Assembly (NCBI GenBank): GCA_024229115.1
Contig: JAAEST010000033.1
Coordinates: 1 to 64,000, forward strand
Source: Oligoflexia bacterium
Lineage (GTDB): Bacteria > Bdellovibrionota > Bacteriovoracia > Bacteriovoracales > Bacteriovoracaceae
Length of the DNA stretch: 64,000 bases
Reading direction: 5' to 3'
The notes beneath the pieces were generated by a model. That model was given only the letters and a program-made list of their open reading frames with translations, made no database searches and was not told the origin of the DNA. Shown piece after piece: positions 8,569 through 17,242 of the stretch. Each line of letters starts with the position of its first letter. Positions within the stretch are counted from its first letter, which is position 1. Position numbers and translations under genes: made by a program.

Positions 8569-8673
8569 ATGTACTCCAGTGATAGATTAGTCCTTATAAC
8601 TCAATAAAATAACTTAGAAAAGACTTAAGATGATAGACGCAATTCCGAATAGTTAAATATCAAGGAATATAGA

Positions 8674-9336
8674 ATGGATGTCGCAAAAGTAAGAAAAAAT
8701 GCTTCTGAGCTTAGCTTGGGATCATCTTCAGATATAATTATAGAAACAGTTTTAGAACAATTTCTCTCTCTTAATCTTGATAAGAATATAAAGCTTATGG
8801 ATGTGGGTTGTGGTCAAGGGCATTTACTTTCGAGAGTAAAGTCACATGGTTATAGCAATCTTACCGGTTGCGATTATAGCGACTTTCAAGGGGAGAAGGA
8901 CTTTGAATTCTTTCAGCACGATTGCAATGAAAAGCTACCTGTTGAAGATTCCAGCTTTGATTGTCTTCTATGTTCTGAAGTGATTGAGCATATTGAAAAT
9001 CCTTGGCACTTTATCAGAGAGTTGATTAGAGTTTTGAAACCTGGAGGCTCACTTGTTCTTTCAACTCCTAATCCTGAATCATGGTTAAGTATTCTCACTT
9101 TAGTTGTAAAAGGTTATTACAATGCTTTTGGACCGAAGGATTATCCTGCTCATATCACACCAGTAAGTGTTTACGAGATTACAAATATGGTAAATGTAAC
9201 GAATGCCCACATAAAAAAAGTTCACTATATTCCCAATGGAAGAGTACCAGGTAGTGGTCTTATGTGGAAGCAAGTTATCCCAAGTCTTGATGGAAAGAGA
9301 TTTGCTGATAATTATATTATTATCGCTTCAAAATAA
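8674..9336 (+). CDS. Class I SAM-dependent methyltransferase
   Basis: A 220-residue cytoplasmic enzyme of the Methyltransf_11/23 type. It has motif I LMDVGCGQGHLLSR (about 41-54), an acidic residue in GCDYSD, motif IV CLLCSEVIEHIENP (about 94-107) and the post-IV block RVLKPGGSLVLSTPNP. The substrate cannot be read from the sequence; such enzymes occur with glycan, lipid or quinone pathways. AAGGA precedes the ATG. Only 3 bases separate its stop from the convergent symporter gene. Confidence 0.85.
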   Translation: MDVAKVRKNASELSLGSSSDIIIETVLEQFLSLNLDKNIKLMDVGCGQGHLLSRVKSHGYSNLTGCDYSDFQGEKDFEFFQHDCNEKLPVEDSSFDCLLCSEVIEHIENPWHFIRELIRVLKPGGSLVLSTPNPESWLSILTLVVKGYYNAFGPKDYPAHITPVSVYEITNMVNVTNAHIKKVHYIPNGRVPGSGLMWKQVIPSLDGKRFADNYIIIASK

Positions 9337-9339
9337 TTC

Positions 9340-11055
9340 TTAAAGAGCTTCTTTTTCTTTTCTTACATTACTAATAAGCTTTAAAAGTAAGACAAGAAAA
9401 ATAGCGAGGCCAATTATTCCATAAGATGTCTTATAGAAAAGAAGAGCTGCAATAGATAGGTTTCCAAGAAAGAGCAGAACTGTTCCTAAGATAAAGTTTT
9501 GAATATCGTAGTTCTTAAGATAGCTCTTTTCAAAGTCATATTGAGGAATACCACTTTTCCAGCCCCAAGAAAGTGGTGAAACTCTTTCAAAGAAGAGGAT
9601 TCTCTGTCTTCTTTCTGTAGGTCTAGTGAGATAAGTAACAATAATAAAGACTGGAGTAGAAATTCCTACAACGATAAGAATACTTTCTGAAAAAGGAAGT
9701 GTCGGGTAAGCAATTTTCAAATAGCTGGCGACAACGGCAGAAGTAAGCATGGCCGAGATTTCAGAAAAGGCATTGATTCTCCACCAGAACCATCTTAATA
9801 CCCAAACTAAACCTGCACCACTAGCAAAGGTGAGTATGAAAAGCCATGCACTGGCCACAGACTTGATTTGTAGGCTGAGACCTATTGCTAAAAGCATAAT
9901 TACGAGAATTGAAATTCTTGAAATGAGAATATAGTGTTTTTGTGATTTGTCTTTGACTAAAAATCGCTTATAAATATCATTCACAAAATAATTAGCACCT
10001 AAGTTTAAGTGAGTATCTACGGTACTCATGAACGCTCCAATAAGACCCATCACACAGAGACCAAGTAAACCTGGAGGAAGAACTCTTAACATCATTTTAG
10101 GATAGTTTGTTTCTGGATCTGGATTTTCTGGATAGAGAATAACTCCACAAATGGCCACAACAATCCAAGGCCAAAGTGTAACCATATTGGCCATAAAGGC
10201 ATAGAAGAATGTTCCTAAAGTCGCATGTTTCTCATCTTTAGCAGCGCTCATTCTTTGAATATGTTTTCCCCCACCATCTGAATATTTATGGGCCCACCAT
10301 TTAACAAAGAGTAAAGTGAACATGGCCAATGGAGGTATCAATGCATCCTCAGATGTCATCGATGGAAAGACTTCTAAGAATTGACCGTTGGGATAGAGGT
10401 TTTCAATTTTTGAAATGAGTTGCTCTAGTCCTCCGACTTCCTTCACACTTAAGTAGGCGAGTATAAAACTGCCACTTAGGGCAAAAATATATTGGATAAG
10501 GTCGGTAAAGATCACTCCATAAAAGCCAGATGAAATAGTATAGATAAGAGCGATACCACCAAAGAAGGCAAGAATGATCGTGGAGTCCCAAGGAGTTACG
10601 ATACTGGCAACTTTTGTTAGGGCGTTAAAAACCCAACCCAGAACAAAGCAGTTAATGAGGACACCAAAATATACCCCTTTGAAGAAACGAAGGAATGAAG
10701 CGGGCTTTCCGCTATAACGTAATTCAATGAGTTCATTATCGGTCATCACTTCAGCTCGTCGCCAAAGTTTACTAAAGAGAAATGTGGCAGCGACTGCACT
10801 GATCCCACTACTCCAATAGAACCATCCTCCGGCGAGCCCATTTTTAGCGATAAACTTACTGGTGGCCAAAGGAGTATCAATAGCAAAATTGGTGGCGGCC
10901 ATACTAATACCAATCAGCCACCAAGGTTGTGAACGATGAGAAAGAAAGAAATCTTCTAGTGAATCTGATGCTTTCTTTGTGAAATAAAAACCTACGGCCA
11001 AGCTAAAAATTAGATAAGTGGCAATAACGGCAAAATCAATCGTTTGTAATTGCAT
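9340..11055 (-). CDS. Sodium:solute symporter (SSS/SLC5 family)
   Basis: A 571-residue inner-membrane protein with about 13-14 hydrophobic segments and SSS-type blocks: GFYFTKKASDSLEDFFL near the start, NFAIDTPLATSKF, and a central KHIQRMSAAKDEKHA loop similar to the QR..A..D..A loop of the family. It imports a small solute with sodium. Members carry sugars, amino acids, nucleosides or carboxylates, and the cargo is not predictable here. No good Shine-Dalgarno precedes the ATG. It stands alone, 41 bases downstream of the DUF4105 gene end. Confidence 0.88.
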   Translation of the reverse strand: MQLQTIDFAVIATYLIFSLAVGFYFTKKASDSLEDFFLSHRSQPWWLIGISMAATNFAIDTPLATSKFIAKNGLAGGWFYWSSGISAVAATFLFSKLWRRAEVMTDNELIELRYSGKPASFLRFFKGVYFGVLINCFVLGWVFNALTKVASIVTPWDSTIILAFFGGIALIYTISSGFYGVIFTDLIQYIFALSGSFILAYLSVKEVGGLEQLISKIENLYPNGQFLEVFPSMTSEDALIPPLAMFTLLFVKWWAHKYSDGGGKHIQRMSAAKDEKHATLGTFFYAFMANMVTLWPWIVVAICGVILYPENPDPETNYPKMMLRVLPPGLLGLCVMGLIGAFMSTVDTHLNLGANYFVNDIYKRFLVKDKSQKHYILISRISILVIMLLAIGLSLQIKSVASAWLFILTFASGAGLVWVLRWFWWRINAFSEISAMLTSAVVASYLKIAYPTLPFSESILIVVGISTPVFIIVTYLTRPTERRQRILFFERVSPLSWGWKSGIPQYDFEKSYLKNYDIQNFILGTVLLFLGNLSIAALLFYKTSYGIIGLAIFLVLLLKLISNVRKEKEAL

Positions 11056-11096
11056 AGATGTATTTTAAGAAGTTACATAATTAATGGCAACTTAAG

Positions 11097-12902
11097 TTAG
11101 AAGAAGAAGTTGATTTCAGATGTAAAATCTTCTTTATCTTTTTCCTTACTGACCCATTTTGAAAACTGACTCTTCCAAGAAAGGTTTTGAGAGAGAGGAA
11201 TGTTCAACACTGCTTGGTAAACATGATGGTCTAAAGAATTAGGTCCAATAATATGATTATAAAAATACTTTAATTTGAATTTCGCTCTTAGCGCATCTGA
11301 AAAGAGGCTTAGCCCTGGCATAAGGTCAATTCTAATATTGTTTCCAGAGAAACTTTCTGCATAACCCGCACTGTAGTGAATTTCTGGTGCAAAAATAATT
11401 GACTCATTCTTTGAGAGATTAAAATTAAGCCCGTGTTTTATAAAGGGAGCTTTCTCAAAATGATCAGTGTCAAAATAGTCTTTAACTCCGCCTCTCAAGC
11501 TCCATCCAACCTTAGGTGCGAAACTTAATAACTGAGGGTAAGTATCAATATTTACCAATGTGAAACGACTAAGTCGAAACTTCTTACTCTTTGTTAAGTA
11601 GAGAGCTTCAATATTCCCCATTTCTTGACCACCAAGTTTTGAATAACCAAGACTGGGGTCCATGATGTTGTGAAGAGAAAAGCGATAGCCAAATGAAAGA
11701 GCTTTTTGTTTTTTAAAGTGTCTATAACCGAGAGGAAGCATTCTTTCTTTATGGGCCTTATGAGGAGCGAGAGCATCACTCTTAATTAAGTTAAGCTTCT
11801 CTGTCTTTCCTTCTTTTTGGCTTCTTTCAATAAGAATATTGTGCTTAAGTGTAGCATAACTATTCTTATCACCCTTGGCGACTTCTACAGGAAATTTAAA
11901 ATCAAGATAATCAATAAAAATATCTAGCATGTTAATACTTTCATTTCCTGATAATTTATAAGTTAGTGGATCTTTTTTAAAGGCACTAAAAGCTTTCTTT
12001 TCTTCTGCTTTTAAACCATCCCAGCGAAGGGAGATTTTTTGGAAGTTACTTGGGCGAAATCGAACTTCCTTTATTAGGTCATACTCTTCAATAATCCGAA
12101 TAGTTTGAGAAGGAATAACAAAAGTTGGCAATGAATTGTGAAGATTTTTTTCTGGATAAACTGCTGATAGAAAATTAATGATCTGACTAGAGCAGTTTCC
12201 ATTGAAGTAATAGTAATTAAAGAGTGCTTTTTCCATTTCCCATAAATGGGCCACAAAGAAATCAAGTTTTTCATCACTTATTTTAAGATGATACTCCCAC
12301 ATTTCTCTTGATTCACTTTCAGCGTATTCTCGAACCTTAAAATAATAGGGAAGAAGAGAGTAGTTGGCACTAAAACCACCAGTAATTCCATAGACTCCAT
12401 AAATAAGAGGATTACTAGATGTTACATTGGCCGCAAAATTTGCTCCCCAATGAAGAAGATCATTATTAGAACTTTTACCCTTCTTATTTAATTTCAAGAA
12501 TGTATGTCCAAACATACTTGAGGGATTATTGATATAGTAACTGGCAAAGACTATGGCGACTGAGTTTGGATCTATCTTTCTTTTAAAATAGAGATAGTCT
12601 TTACAATGTTTAAAAGTAGGGTTCTTGAGAACGCCTTTCTTTTGAAGATAAGCCGATCTCGCAGGAAAGCGACATAGGAAATCGTTCTTATTTTTTTTTA
12701 TATAGTTGAGAGTTTCATTAAGTTCAATTTGAGGCTCTTTATTTCCTTTATCAGAAATAAAGAATTCTTTGTTAATTACTTGTGATTGATAATTTCCAAA
12801 GAAAGACTTTTCATAGCGGAGGAGATTTAACCATTGTTGGTCAACTTCGAGAGCATGAACAGCATTAGAAAAGATAAATATGAGCAGCAGGGTGTATTTC
12901 AT
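11097..12902 (-). CDS. Exported DUF4105 (Lnb-type) protein with beta-rich C-terminus
   Basis: A 601-residue protein with a signal peptide (cleavage near residue 17, AVHA). The central DUF4105 region (about 110-290) has SSMFGHTFLKL, LHWGANFAANV and NYYYFNGNCSSQIINF, whose Cys and His resemble the thiol-hydrolase-like Lnb domain family. The last 200 residues alternate hydrophobic and polar and end in aromatic NFFF, as in an outer-membrane beta-barrel. A predicted envelope thiol hydrolase or acyltransferase-like role is inference from the family. The ATG follows directly on the T-tract of a strong terminator and has no Shine-Dalgarno. Confidence 0.82.
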   Translation of the reverse strand: MKYTLLLIFIFSNAVHALEVDQQWLNLLRYEKSFFGNYQSQVINKEFFISDKGNKEPQIELNETLNYIKKNKNDFLCRFPARSAYLQKKGVLKNPTFKHCKDYLYFKRKIDPNSVAIVFASYYINNPSSMFGHTFLKLNKKGKSSNNDLLHWGANFAANVTSSNPLIYGVYGITGGFSANYSLLPYYFKVREYAESESREMWEYHLKISDEKLDFFVAHLWEMEKALFNYYYFNGNCSSQIINFLSAVYPEKNLHNSLPTFVIPSQTIRIIEEYDLIKEVRFRPSNFQKISLRWDGLKAEEKKAFSAFKKDPLTYKLSGNESINMLDIFIDYLDFKFPVEVAKGDKNSYATLKHNILIERSQKEGKTEKLNLIKSDALAPHKAHKERMLPLGYRHFKKQKALSFGYRFSLHNIMDPSLGYSKLGGQEMGNIEALYLTKSKKFRLSRFTLVNIDTYPQLLSFAPKVGWSLRGGVKDYFDTDHFEKAPFIKHGLNFNLSKNESIIFAPEIHYSAGYAESFSGNNIRIDLMPGLSLFSDALRAKFKLKYFYNHIIGPNSLDHHVYQAVLNIPLSQNLSWKSQFSKWVSKEKDKEDFTSEINFFF

Positions 12903-12907
12903 AGTGC

Positions 12908-12939
12908 AAAAAAAAAAGGCCTTCCCGAAAGAAGGCCTT
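12908..12939 (-). terminator. Intrinsic terminator of DUF3015 gene abutting the next start codon
   Basis: On the minus strand AAGGCCTTC and its complement (12916-12924 with 12931-12939) form a 9-bp stem with a 6-base loop, followed by about ten T (12908-12917 in plus coordinates). It ends the DUF3015 transcript. The DUF4105 ATG at 12902 begins 5 bases after the T-tract, so that gene must be read by read-through or from an unusual start. Confidence 0.88.
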
Positions 12940-12951
12940 AGTAATAGAGGA

Positions 12952-13386
12952 TTAACCTCTGATTACGTTAAGAATTGAAGCATGAATTTGCTCAGAAGTT
13001 TGACCTTCAGAGAAAATTCTCTTGTAATTCTTTCTTAAAGCTTGAGTATCAACTTTTTCAGCTTTGATAAGCTTTAAGTAAGCATCAAGAGTTTCACCTT
13101 CACCACGAGCGATGTCGTTAGCTAGGGCCATTCTGTTATCTTCGATAAAAGAAACAGAAGCAACAGATGCTTTAGCTGCATCTTCACAACCTAAAGTACC
13201 TGTAGACATACCAAAAGTTTGGTTACCTGAAGTACCGTTAGTAGTTGCTGCTAGAACATTCCACATTAATCCTGACTTGTCCTTGAAAAGAACAGCACCA
13301 AGACCACAACCAGCAGGTCCATGACCAGCGAAAGCTGTTTGTGAAAGCATTAGTGTTAGCGTAGTAGCTGCTAATAGTTTTTTCAT
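12952..13386 (-). CDS. Exported DUF3015-family protein
   Basis: A 144-residue protein with signal peptide MKKLLAATTLTLMLSQTAFA and a mature N-terminus GHGPAGCGLGAVLF, the usual start of DUF3015 proteins. The TSGNQTFGMSTGTLGC block follows. The function of the family is unknown. The start is set at 13386 because AAGGAG lies 7 bases upstream. An in-frame ATG at 13413 overlaps the -10 box of a near-consensus promoter (13414-13442) and cannot be transcribed from it. The gene has its own promoter and a strong terminator, so it is a compact, probably well-expressed single gene. Confidence 0.88.
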   Translation of the reverse strand: MKKLLAATTLTLMLSQTAFAGHGPAGCGLGAVLFKDKSGLMWNVLAATTNGTSGNQTFGMSTGTLGCEDAAKASVASVSFIEDNRMALANDIARGEGETLDAYLKLIKAEKVDTQALRKNYKRIFSEGQTSEQIHASILNVIRG

Positions 13387-13413
13387 TTCATTCTCCTTGA
13401 AAATTGTAGTCAT

Positions 13414-13442
13414 ATTTTAAGGAGAGTAGTTTTACCTATCAA
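13414..13442 (-). promoter_or_regulatory. Sigma70-type promoter of the DUF3015 gene
   Basis: On the minus strand TTGATA (13442-13437) and TAAAAT (13419-13414) are separated by exactly 17 bases. Transcription would begin near 13407, giving a leader of about 20 bases with AAGGAG before the ATG at 13386. This site rules out the upstream ATG at 13413. Confidence 0.65.
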
Positions 13443-13479
13443 CAGTTTTTTTTATTTTGTGTTTGATAAGAATACGCGG

Positions 13480-14442
13480 TTATTGTGAATAACTAAAGAA
13501 GCTTCCTTCCAGTGGGCAGTTTGTAGGAGCAATGACAACTTTTCTTAATCGTGGAAATTGTCTCCAGCTTATCTCAGTGTTAGATTTTGCCGAGGCTAAA
13601 AATTCCTTTTTACGCTTCCATTTAATCTTATCGTTAAGGAAGGGATAGACTTTCAAATCACAGTCTTGTTCTGAGTCATTTGAAAAATGCATTGTATAAC
13701 GAGTTGCAGAATTTCCATGACGACTTCTGCGTTCTTTTTTTATAATTCTTAAATCATCGCCATAAGTAAGACCATCTTCATATAAAGCTACAGATAATTT
13801 AAACTCTACCATCTCTCTTGGAGTAAATTTCTTTGTCCATTGGTCAAATAATTCAGGATAGCGCTCATTAATCTCTTTTACATAAGGAATTTCTTCTGGA
13901 GTTAAATATTCTTTTCTTTTAATTTCTAAATAGTCAGCACTAAGTTGAGGATATTGCCAATTCTTATAGGCCAATAACTCTTTGGCCAAACCTTTTTGAA
14001 TAACTTTTAAATCAGTTTTTCTTTCATACTGAATTCTTGAGTTAGAAAAAGAAACTTTTAACCCAATAGGAATCAATGTTCCAATCGTTGATCCACTTTC
14101 ATAATCTTCAGTGTGAACTAATTCATGGGCAACAACACCTTTAAGTGCATCGTCAGGAATATTCTTCTCGAAAATTAATGGATTAACACCTATACGATAA
14201 TTCTTCTTTCCTAGTAAGGCCCTTGCCGCTCCAAAGTTTGAGACAAAGAAATATTGAGGATTATCAATTGTGTAGAGTGAAAACTTTAAGTTCTCTTTGT
14301 TTAGGTTTTGATGAGTTGTTTGGACTAAATTTTGAACTAGATTTAAAACTTTCTCTTGTTGATGAGAGTTCAATTCAGCGGCCCCAATCACGTTGAACAT
14401 GAGAACTTTTAGAAGAATGAAGAGGACCTTTAAGTTTTTCAT
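13480..14442 (-). CDS. Exported putative zinc metalloprotease-like protein (HExxH)
   Basis: A 320-residue protein with a signal peptide (cleavage near 21-22, GAA). The motif AHELVHTEDY has His106, Glu107 and His110, the zincin signature. The nearby Asp113 or Glu residues could supply a third ligand, but no certain one is visible. The C-terminal 80 residues hold two cysteines (about 259 and 309) and look like a small beta domain. I cannot place it in a named peptidase family. AAGG precedes the ATG. It lies upstream of the DUF3015 gene, which has its own promoter, so the two are probably separate units. Confidence 0.65.
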   Translation of the reverse strand: MKNLKVLFILLKVLMFNVIGAAELNSHQQEKVLNLVQNLVQTTHQNLNKENLKFSLYTIDNPQYFFVSNFGAARALLGKKNYRIGVNPLIFEKNIPDDALKGVVAHELVHTEDYESGSTIGTLIPIGLKVSFSNSRIQYERKTDLKVIQKGLAKELLAYKNWQYPQLSADYLEIKRKEYLTPEEIPYVKEINERYPELFDQWTKKFTPREMVEFKLSVALYEDGLTYGDDLRIIKKERRSRHGNSATRYTMHFSNDSEQDCDLKVYPFLNDKIKWKRKKEFLASAKSNTEISWRQFPRLRKVVIAPTNCPLEGSFFSYSQ

Positions 14443-14510
14443 GACCTTATAGAAGCAAGATAGAGACCATAAAAACTATGTAATATTAATAAGTTACAGG
14501 CTGAAAGTGT

Positions 14511-15551
14511 TTATTTCCTAGACGAAATTAGGTGCTTGGCCAAAACCTTGGCATCTTTACGAATTCCACGCAGAAACCGGCTTCGGAAGTTAAATTGCTG
14601 TTCAAAGCCTAGAAAGTAGAAACCAGGATTTTCTGGATGCTCAAAATGATTCTTTAGTTGAGAAAAATCAACCTTCGAAATATTTGGAGGAGGTGTAGGA
14701 CGAAAACCTGTTGTAAGAATGATCTTATCAAATCTCTCACTTTCTTGATTCAGAAAAGTTACATCATGATTGTCGATTTCTAAAATATCACCATGGATAG
14801 TTACCGAGTCTTCATCAAAATACTTCTTTGCAAAAGAGGCTTCCATCTTAATATCTTCTTTCACTCTTAGATTTTTATTGAAAAGTAATAGGAACTTTTC
14901 AATGGGATCAAGAAAGTAAAGAAGGAGATTCATAATCCATTTATTTGGTGAAAATTTTATCTCTGATCGTGTCGATATATGAACGTTACACTGAGCTTCC
15001 ATCAACTCTTTTATAATTTGTCCCGCACTTAAGCGTTTTCCAACTACAAGAATCTTTTTTTGTCGAAATTCTAGAGCATTCTTAAAGTCTTTGAAATGAA
15101 TCGTACTTTCATTATTAACAACAAATTTAGGAATGTAAGGAGTAGAGAAATAGCCGGTACACCAAATAATATTTTGAGAATGAAAAGTTCTTTCTTTCGT
15201 CTTTGTTAACCACTTTGACGACTCGGAGTTTGTACTTCTCTCAATTCCAATCACTTTCTGATTGAAGAGAATTTTATCTTTGATTTGAGACTGAAATTCT
15301 TGAAGATACTTAGAAAAATCCTTAGCAGGAACTCGATAAAGTTTTGAAAAGGGAGAATTCTCTTCTAAGATTCTATTATGATGATCCGATGAAATAAGCG
15401 TAAGATGATCAGGCATATTATCCCAGCTTGAACCGAGAATTGAACTCTTTTCAAGAATGATAAAATCGTTTTCACCTTCAGCAAGTAGATTTAGTGCCAG
15501 TGATATTCCAGCCGCACCACCACCGACAATAATATATTTATACTCTGTCAT
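14511..15551 (-). CDS. FMO-like FAD/NAD(P)-dependent oxidoreductase
   Basis: A 346-residue cytoplasmic flavoprotein. The FAD Rossmann motif IIVGGGAAGISLAL is at residues 7-20, followed by the FMO-type block KSSILGSSWDNMPDHL. A second dinucleotide motif ILVVGKRLSAGQI (about 162-174) has the first glycine spacing altered. A late TTGFRPTPP element resembles the ATG motif of two-dinucleotide flavoproteins. It is the last of four overlapping genes (14-base overlap with the membrane protein), lacks its own Shine-Dalgarno and is probably translationally coupled. It may oxidise a lipid or polyisoprenoid handled by the operon; this is inference. Confidence 0.8.
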   Translation of the reverse strand: MTEYKYIIVGGGAAGISLALNLLAEGENDFIILEKSSILGSSWDNMPDHLTLISSDHHNRILEENSPFSKLYRVPAKDFSKYLQEFQSQIKDKILFNQKVIGIERSTNSESSKWLTKTKERTFHSQNIIWCTGYFSTPYIPKFVVNNESTIHFKDFKNALEFRQKKILVVGKRLSAGQIIKELMEAQCNVHISTRSEIKFSPNKWIMNLLLYFLDPIEKFLLLFNKNLRVKEDIKMEASFAKKYFDEDSVTIHGDILEIDNHDVTFLNQESERFDKIILTTGFRPTPPPNISKVDFSQLKNHFEHPENPGFYFLGFEQQFNFRSRFLRGIRKDAKVLAKHLISSRK

Positions 15552-16581
15552 GATATGAAATTATATCATTATTCACAGGAGCCAGGGTAGGAATTTGAAT
15601 AGTCTTTTCAGATTGTAATTCCAGTTCGGAAAGATTAAGACGAGTAGAGAACACTCTTCGATCAAACTTCGTGGTTGTGTTTTTTACACCCAAAATAAGA
15701 TGAAAGTAATAACCTAAACCGATTGGAAGGACCATCATATAAAGAGAGGCCCTCTCGAAAAGAGTTGCTAAGATGGCCACTTCAGGCATAATTCCAAATT
15801 TGGCAGCAATATGTCCCATCACAACTTCTTTGATTCCAATATTTCCCGGAAGTACAGGAACGAGGGAAGCGATTAAAAGAAAAACGCTTAATTGTGTTGT
15901 TTGTAAAATTGAAAGCTCTATCCCTAAGGCCTGATAGCTAAAATAAGCTCTGATTGGATAGAGGAGAGTAATCAACGTAAAACTAGTGAAGACTACGATA
16001 TAGACTCTTGAGCAATTAATCTCATGAGGAATATTCTTTAATACCTTAAGAAGTTTAATTTCTCTAAATGAAAGTAAAAGGATTACAGAAGCCGCCGTTC
16101 CCATGATAAAGAAAGTTTCTTTTGCAATTTGATTGATGATTCCTAGTCCCGTCGGGGCCATTTCTAAAAAGAAGAACCCAAGAATTCCCATGGAAAGCAT
16201 TCCTATCACAGTTGTTAAGAAGTTGATGCTTAAGAAAGTCTTTGTTCTTAGACCATTATTATCACGCAGGTAGTACCATCTCAATGCATTCCCACCTTTT
16301 GCAGGTAGAAAAAGATTGAAGAGGTTAGATACAGCAGTGAGACCAAACCATTGATTAAACCCTAGGTTAATCCCAAGTCTTTTTAGAGGCTCGTGAAAGA
16401 TGAGACCCAGGAGAAAGAAATTTACTAAGTGACAGGCGATTAAACTTAGTAAGAATAGTGGCTGAATATTAATAATATTACTAAGAGTCTCTTTCTTTGA
16501 GTTTATGAAATAAGCAATCCCCACCACTAGAATAATGGAGAATAAAGCCTTTAAGAAAATTTTAACTTTCTTATTATTCAC
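15538..16581 (-). CDS. LPG-synthase-TM / AglD-type (UPF0104) integral membrane protein
   Basis: A 347-residue protein with about 8 transmembrane helices. It has the family-like block NLFLPAKGGNALRWYYL near residues 92-108 and VPVLPGNIGIKE near 243-254, typical of the flippase-like membrane domain seen in MprF and AglD. Such domains flip or transfer modified lipids. The start is GTG at 16581, 8 bases inside the preceding gene, with AGGT just upstream. The last 50 residues are a cytoplasmic-looking tail. The partners on both sides suggest a lipid-modification pathway. Confidence 0.82.
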   Translation of the reverse strand: MNNKKVKIFLKALFSIILVVGIAYFINSKKETLSNIINIQPLFLLSLIACHLVNFFLLGLIFHEPLKRLGINLGFNQWFGLTAVSNLFNLFLPAKGGNALRWYYLRDNNGLRTKTFLSINFLTTVIGMLSMGILGFFFLEMAPTGLGIINQIAKETFFIMGTAASVILLLSFREIKLLKVLKNIPHEINCSRVYIVVFTSFTLITLLYPIRAYFSYQALGIELSILQTTQLSVFLLIASLVPVLPGNIGIKEVVMGHIAAKFGIMPEVAILATLFERASLYMMVLPIGLGYYFHLILGVKNTTTKFDRRVFSTRLNLSELELQSEKTIQIPTLAPVNNDIISYHDRV

Positions 16582-17242
16582 AAATTACCTGCTTTCTAAA
16601 AAACTTTCTAACAAAGAAGTAGAGAAAGTCATTAAGTAAATACATCCATTTAAATTTATTTTGAAAGAACTGAACTTCATTTATCATTTCAACAGGCGAA
16701 ATATTTTTGGAAACGATAAGTTCAACTTCCATTTTTTCATCATTCTTAATGAAGCCTTTCTCAAGAATTAATCTAAGAAAGTCTTCAGGACCTAATTGCC
16801 AGTGGTTCAGACCTGGAATTTGAATACCTGCTCCGGCTTTTAATGCCTGAAGAGCTCCAATATGACAGTTAGGGCTTCTATATTGTTTTAAGTTCTTTAA
16901 GTAATTTTCAAACTGTGAAAGTTCTTCTTTTGAAAGACCTTTGATTTTAAGTACGGCACCAGCACGAATACATCTTCTCTTTGCTCTTCCAATTTTTGGA
17001 AGATTGAAAGTAAATCTTGGATGCCATTCTATATCGTTACAAACTAAGAAATTATGATAGTTTGTAGGAGACATCCCCAACATAATTGAATTTCTCTGAT
17101 TCTCTGACTCTTGAAATTTCCAATGAGCATTATAATTTCCTTGCTTATCAAGTGATAAGGCATAAACATTTCGATGAGGAATGTTAAGGGCCAAGTCTTG
17201 AGATTTGGCCGGAATTAATGTTAATGCTTCAGAGTTATACAT
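16574..17242 (-). CDS. Unrecognised 222-residue protein in lipid-type operon
   Basis: I do not recognise this family. The ATG at 17242 is chosen because GGAGGA precedes it and it overlaps the upstream stop codon by 8 bases; a GTG at 17269 has no ribosome site. The sequence has aromatic and basic patches, a Gly/Ala-rich block HIGALQALKAGAGIQIPG near 128-145, and a C-terminal basic/aromatic helix (FLYFFVRKFFRKQV) that could lie on the membrane. There is no signal peptide. It is coupled by overlap to the genes before and after it, so it probably works with them. Confidence 0.7.
   Translation of the reverse strand: MYNSEALTLIPAKSQDLALNIPHRNVYALSLDKQGNYNAHWKFQESENQRNSIMLGMSPTNYHNFLVCNDIEWHPRFTFNLPKIGRAKRRCIRAGAVLKIKGLSKEELSQFENYLKNLKQYRSPNCHIGALQALKAGAGIQIPGLNHWQLGPEDFLRLILEKGFIKNDEKMEVELIVSKNISPVEMINEVQFFQNKFKWMYLLNDFLYFFVRKFFRKQVICE

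Noticed and set aside
13387-13413. Extension of the DUF3015 protein to an ATG at 13413.
   Set aside because: That codon lies against the -10 box of the promoter, lacks a ribosome site and would put nine polar residues before a normal signal peptide.
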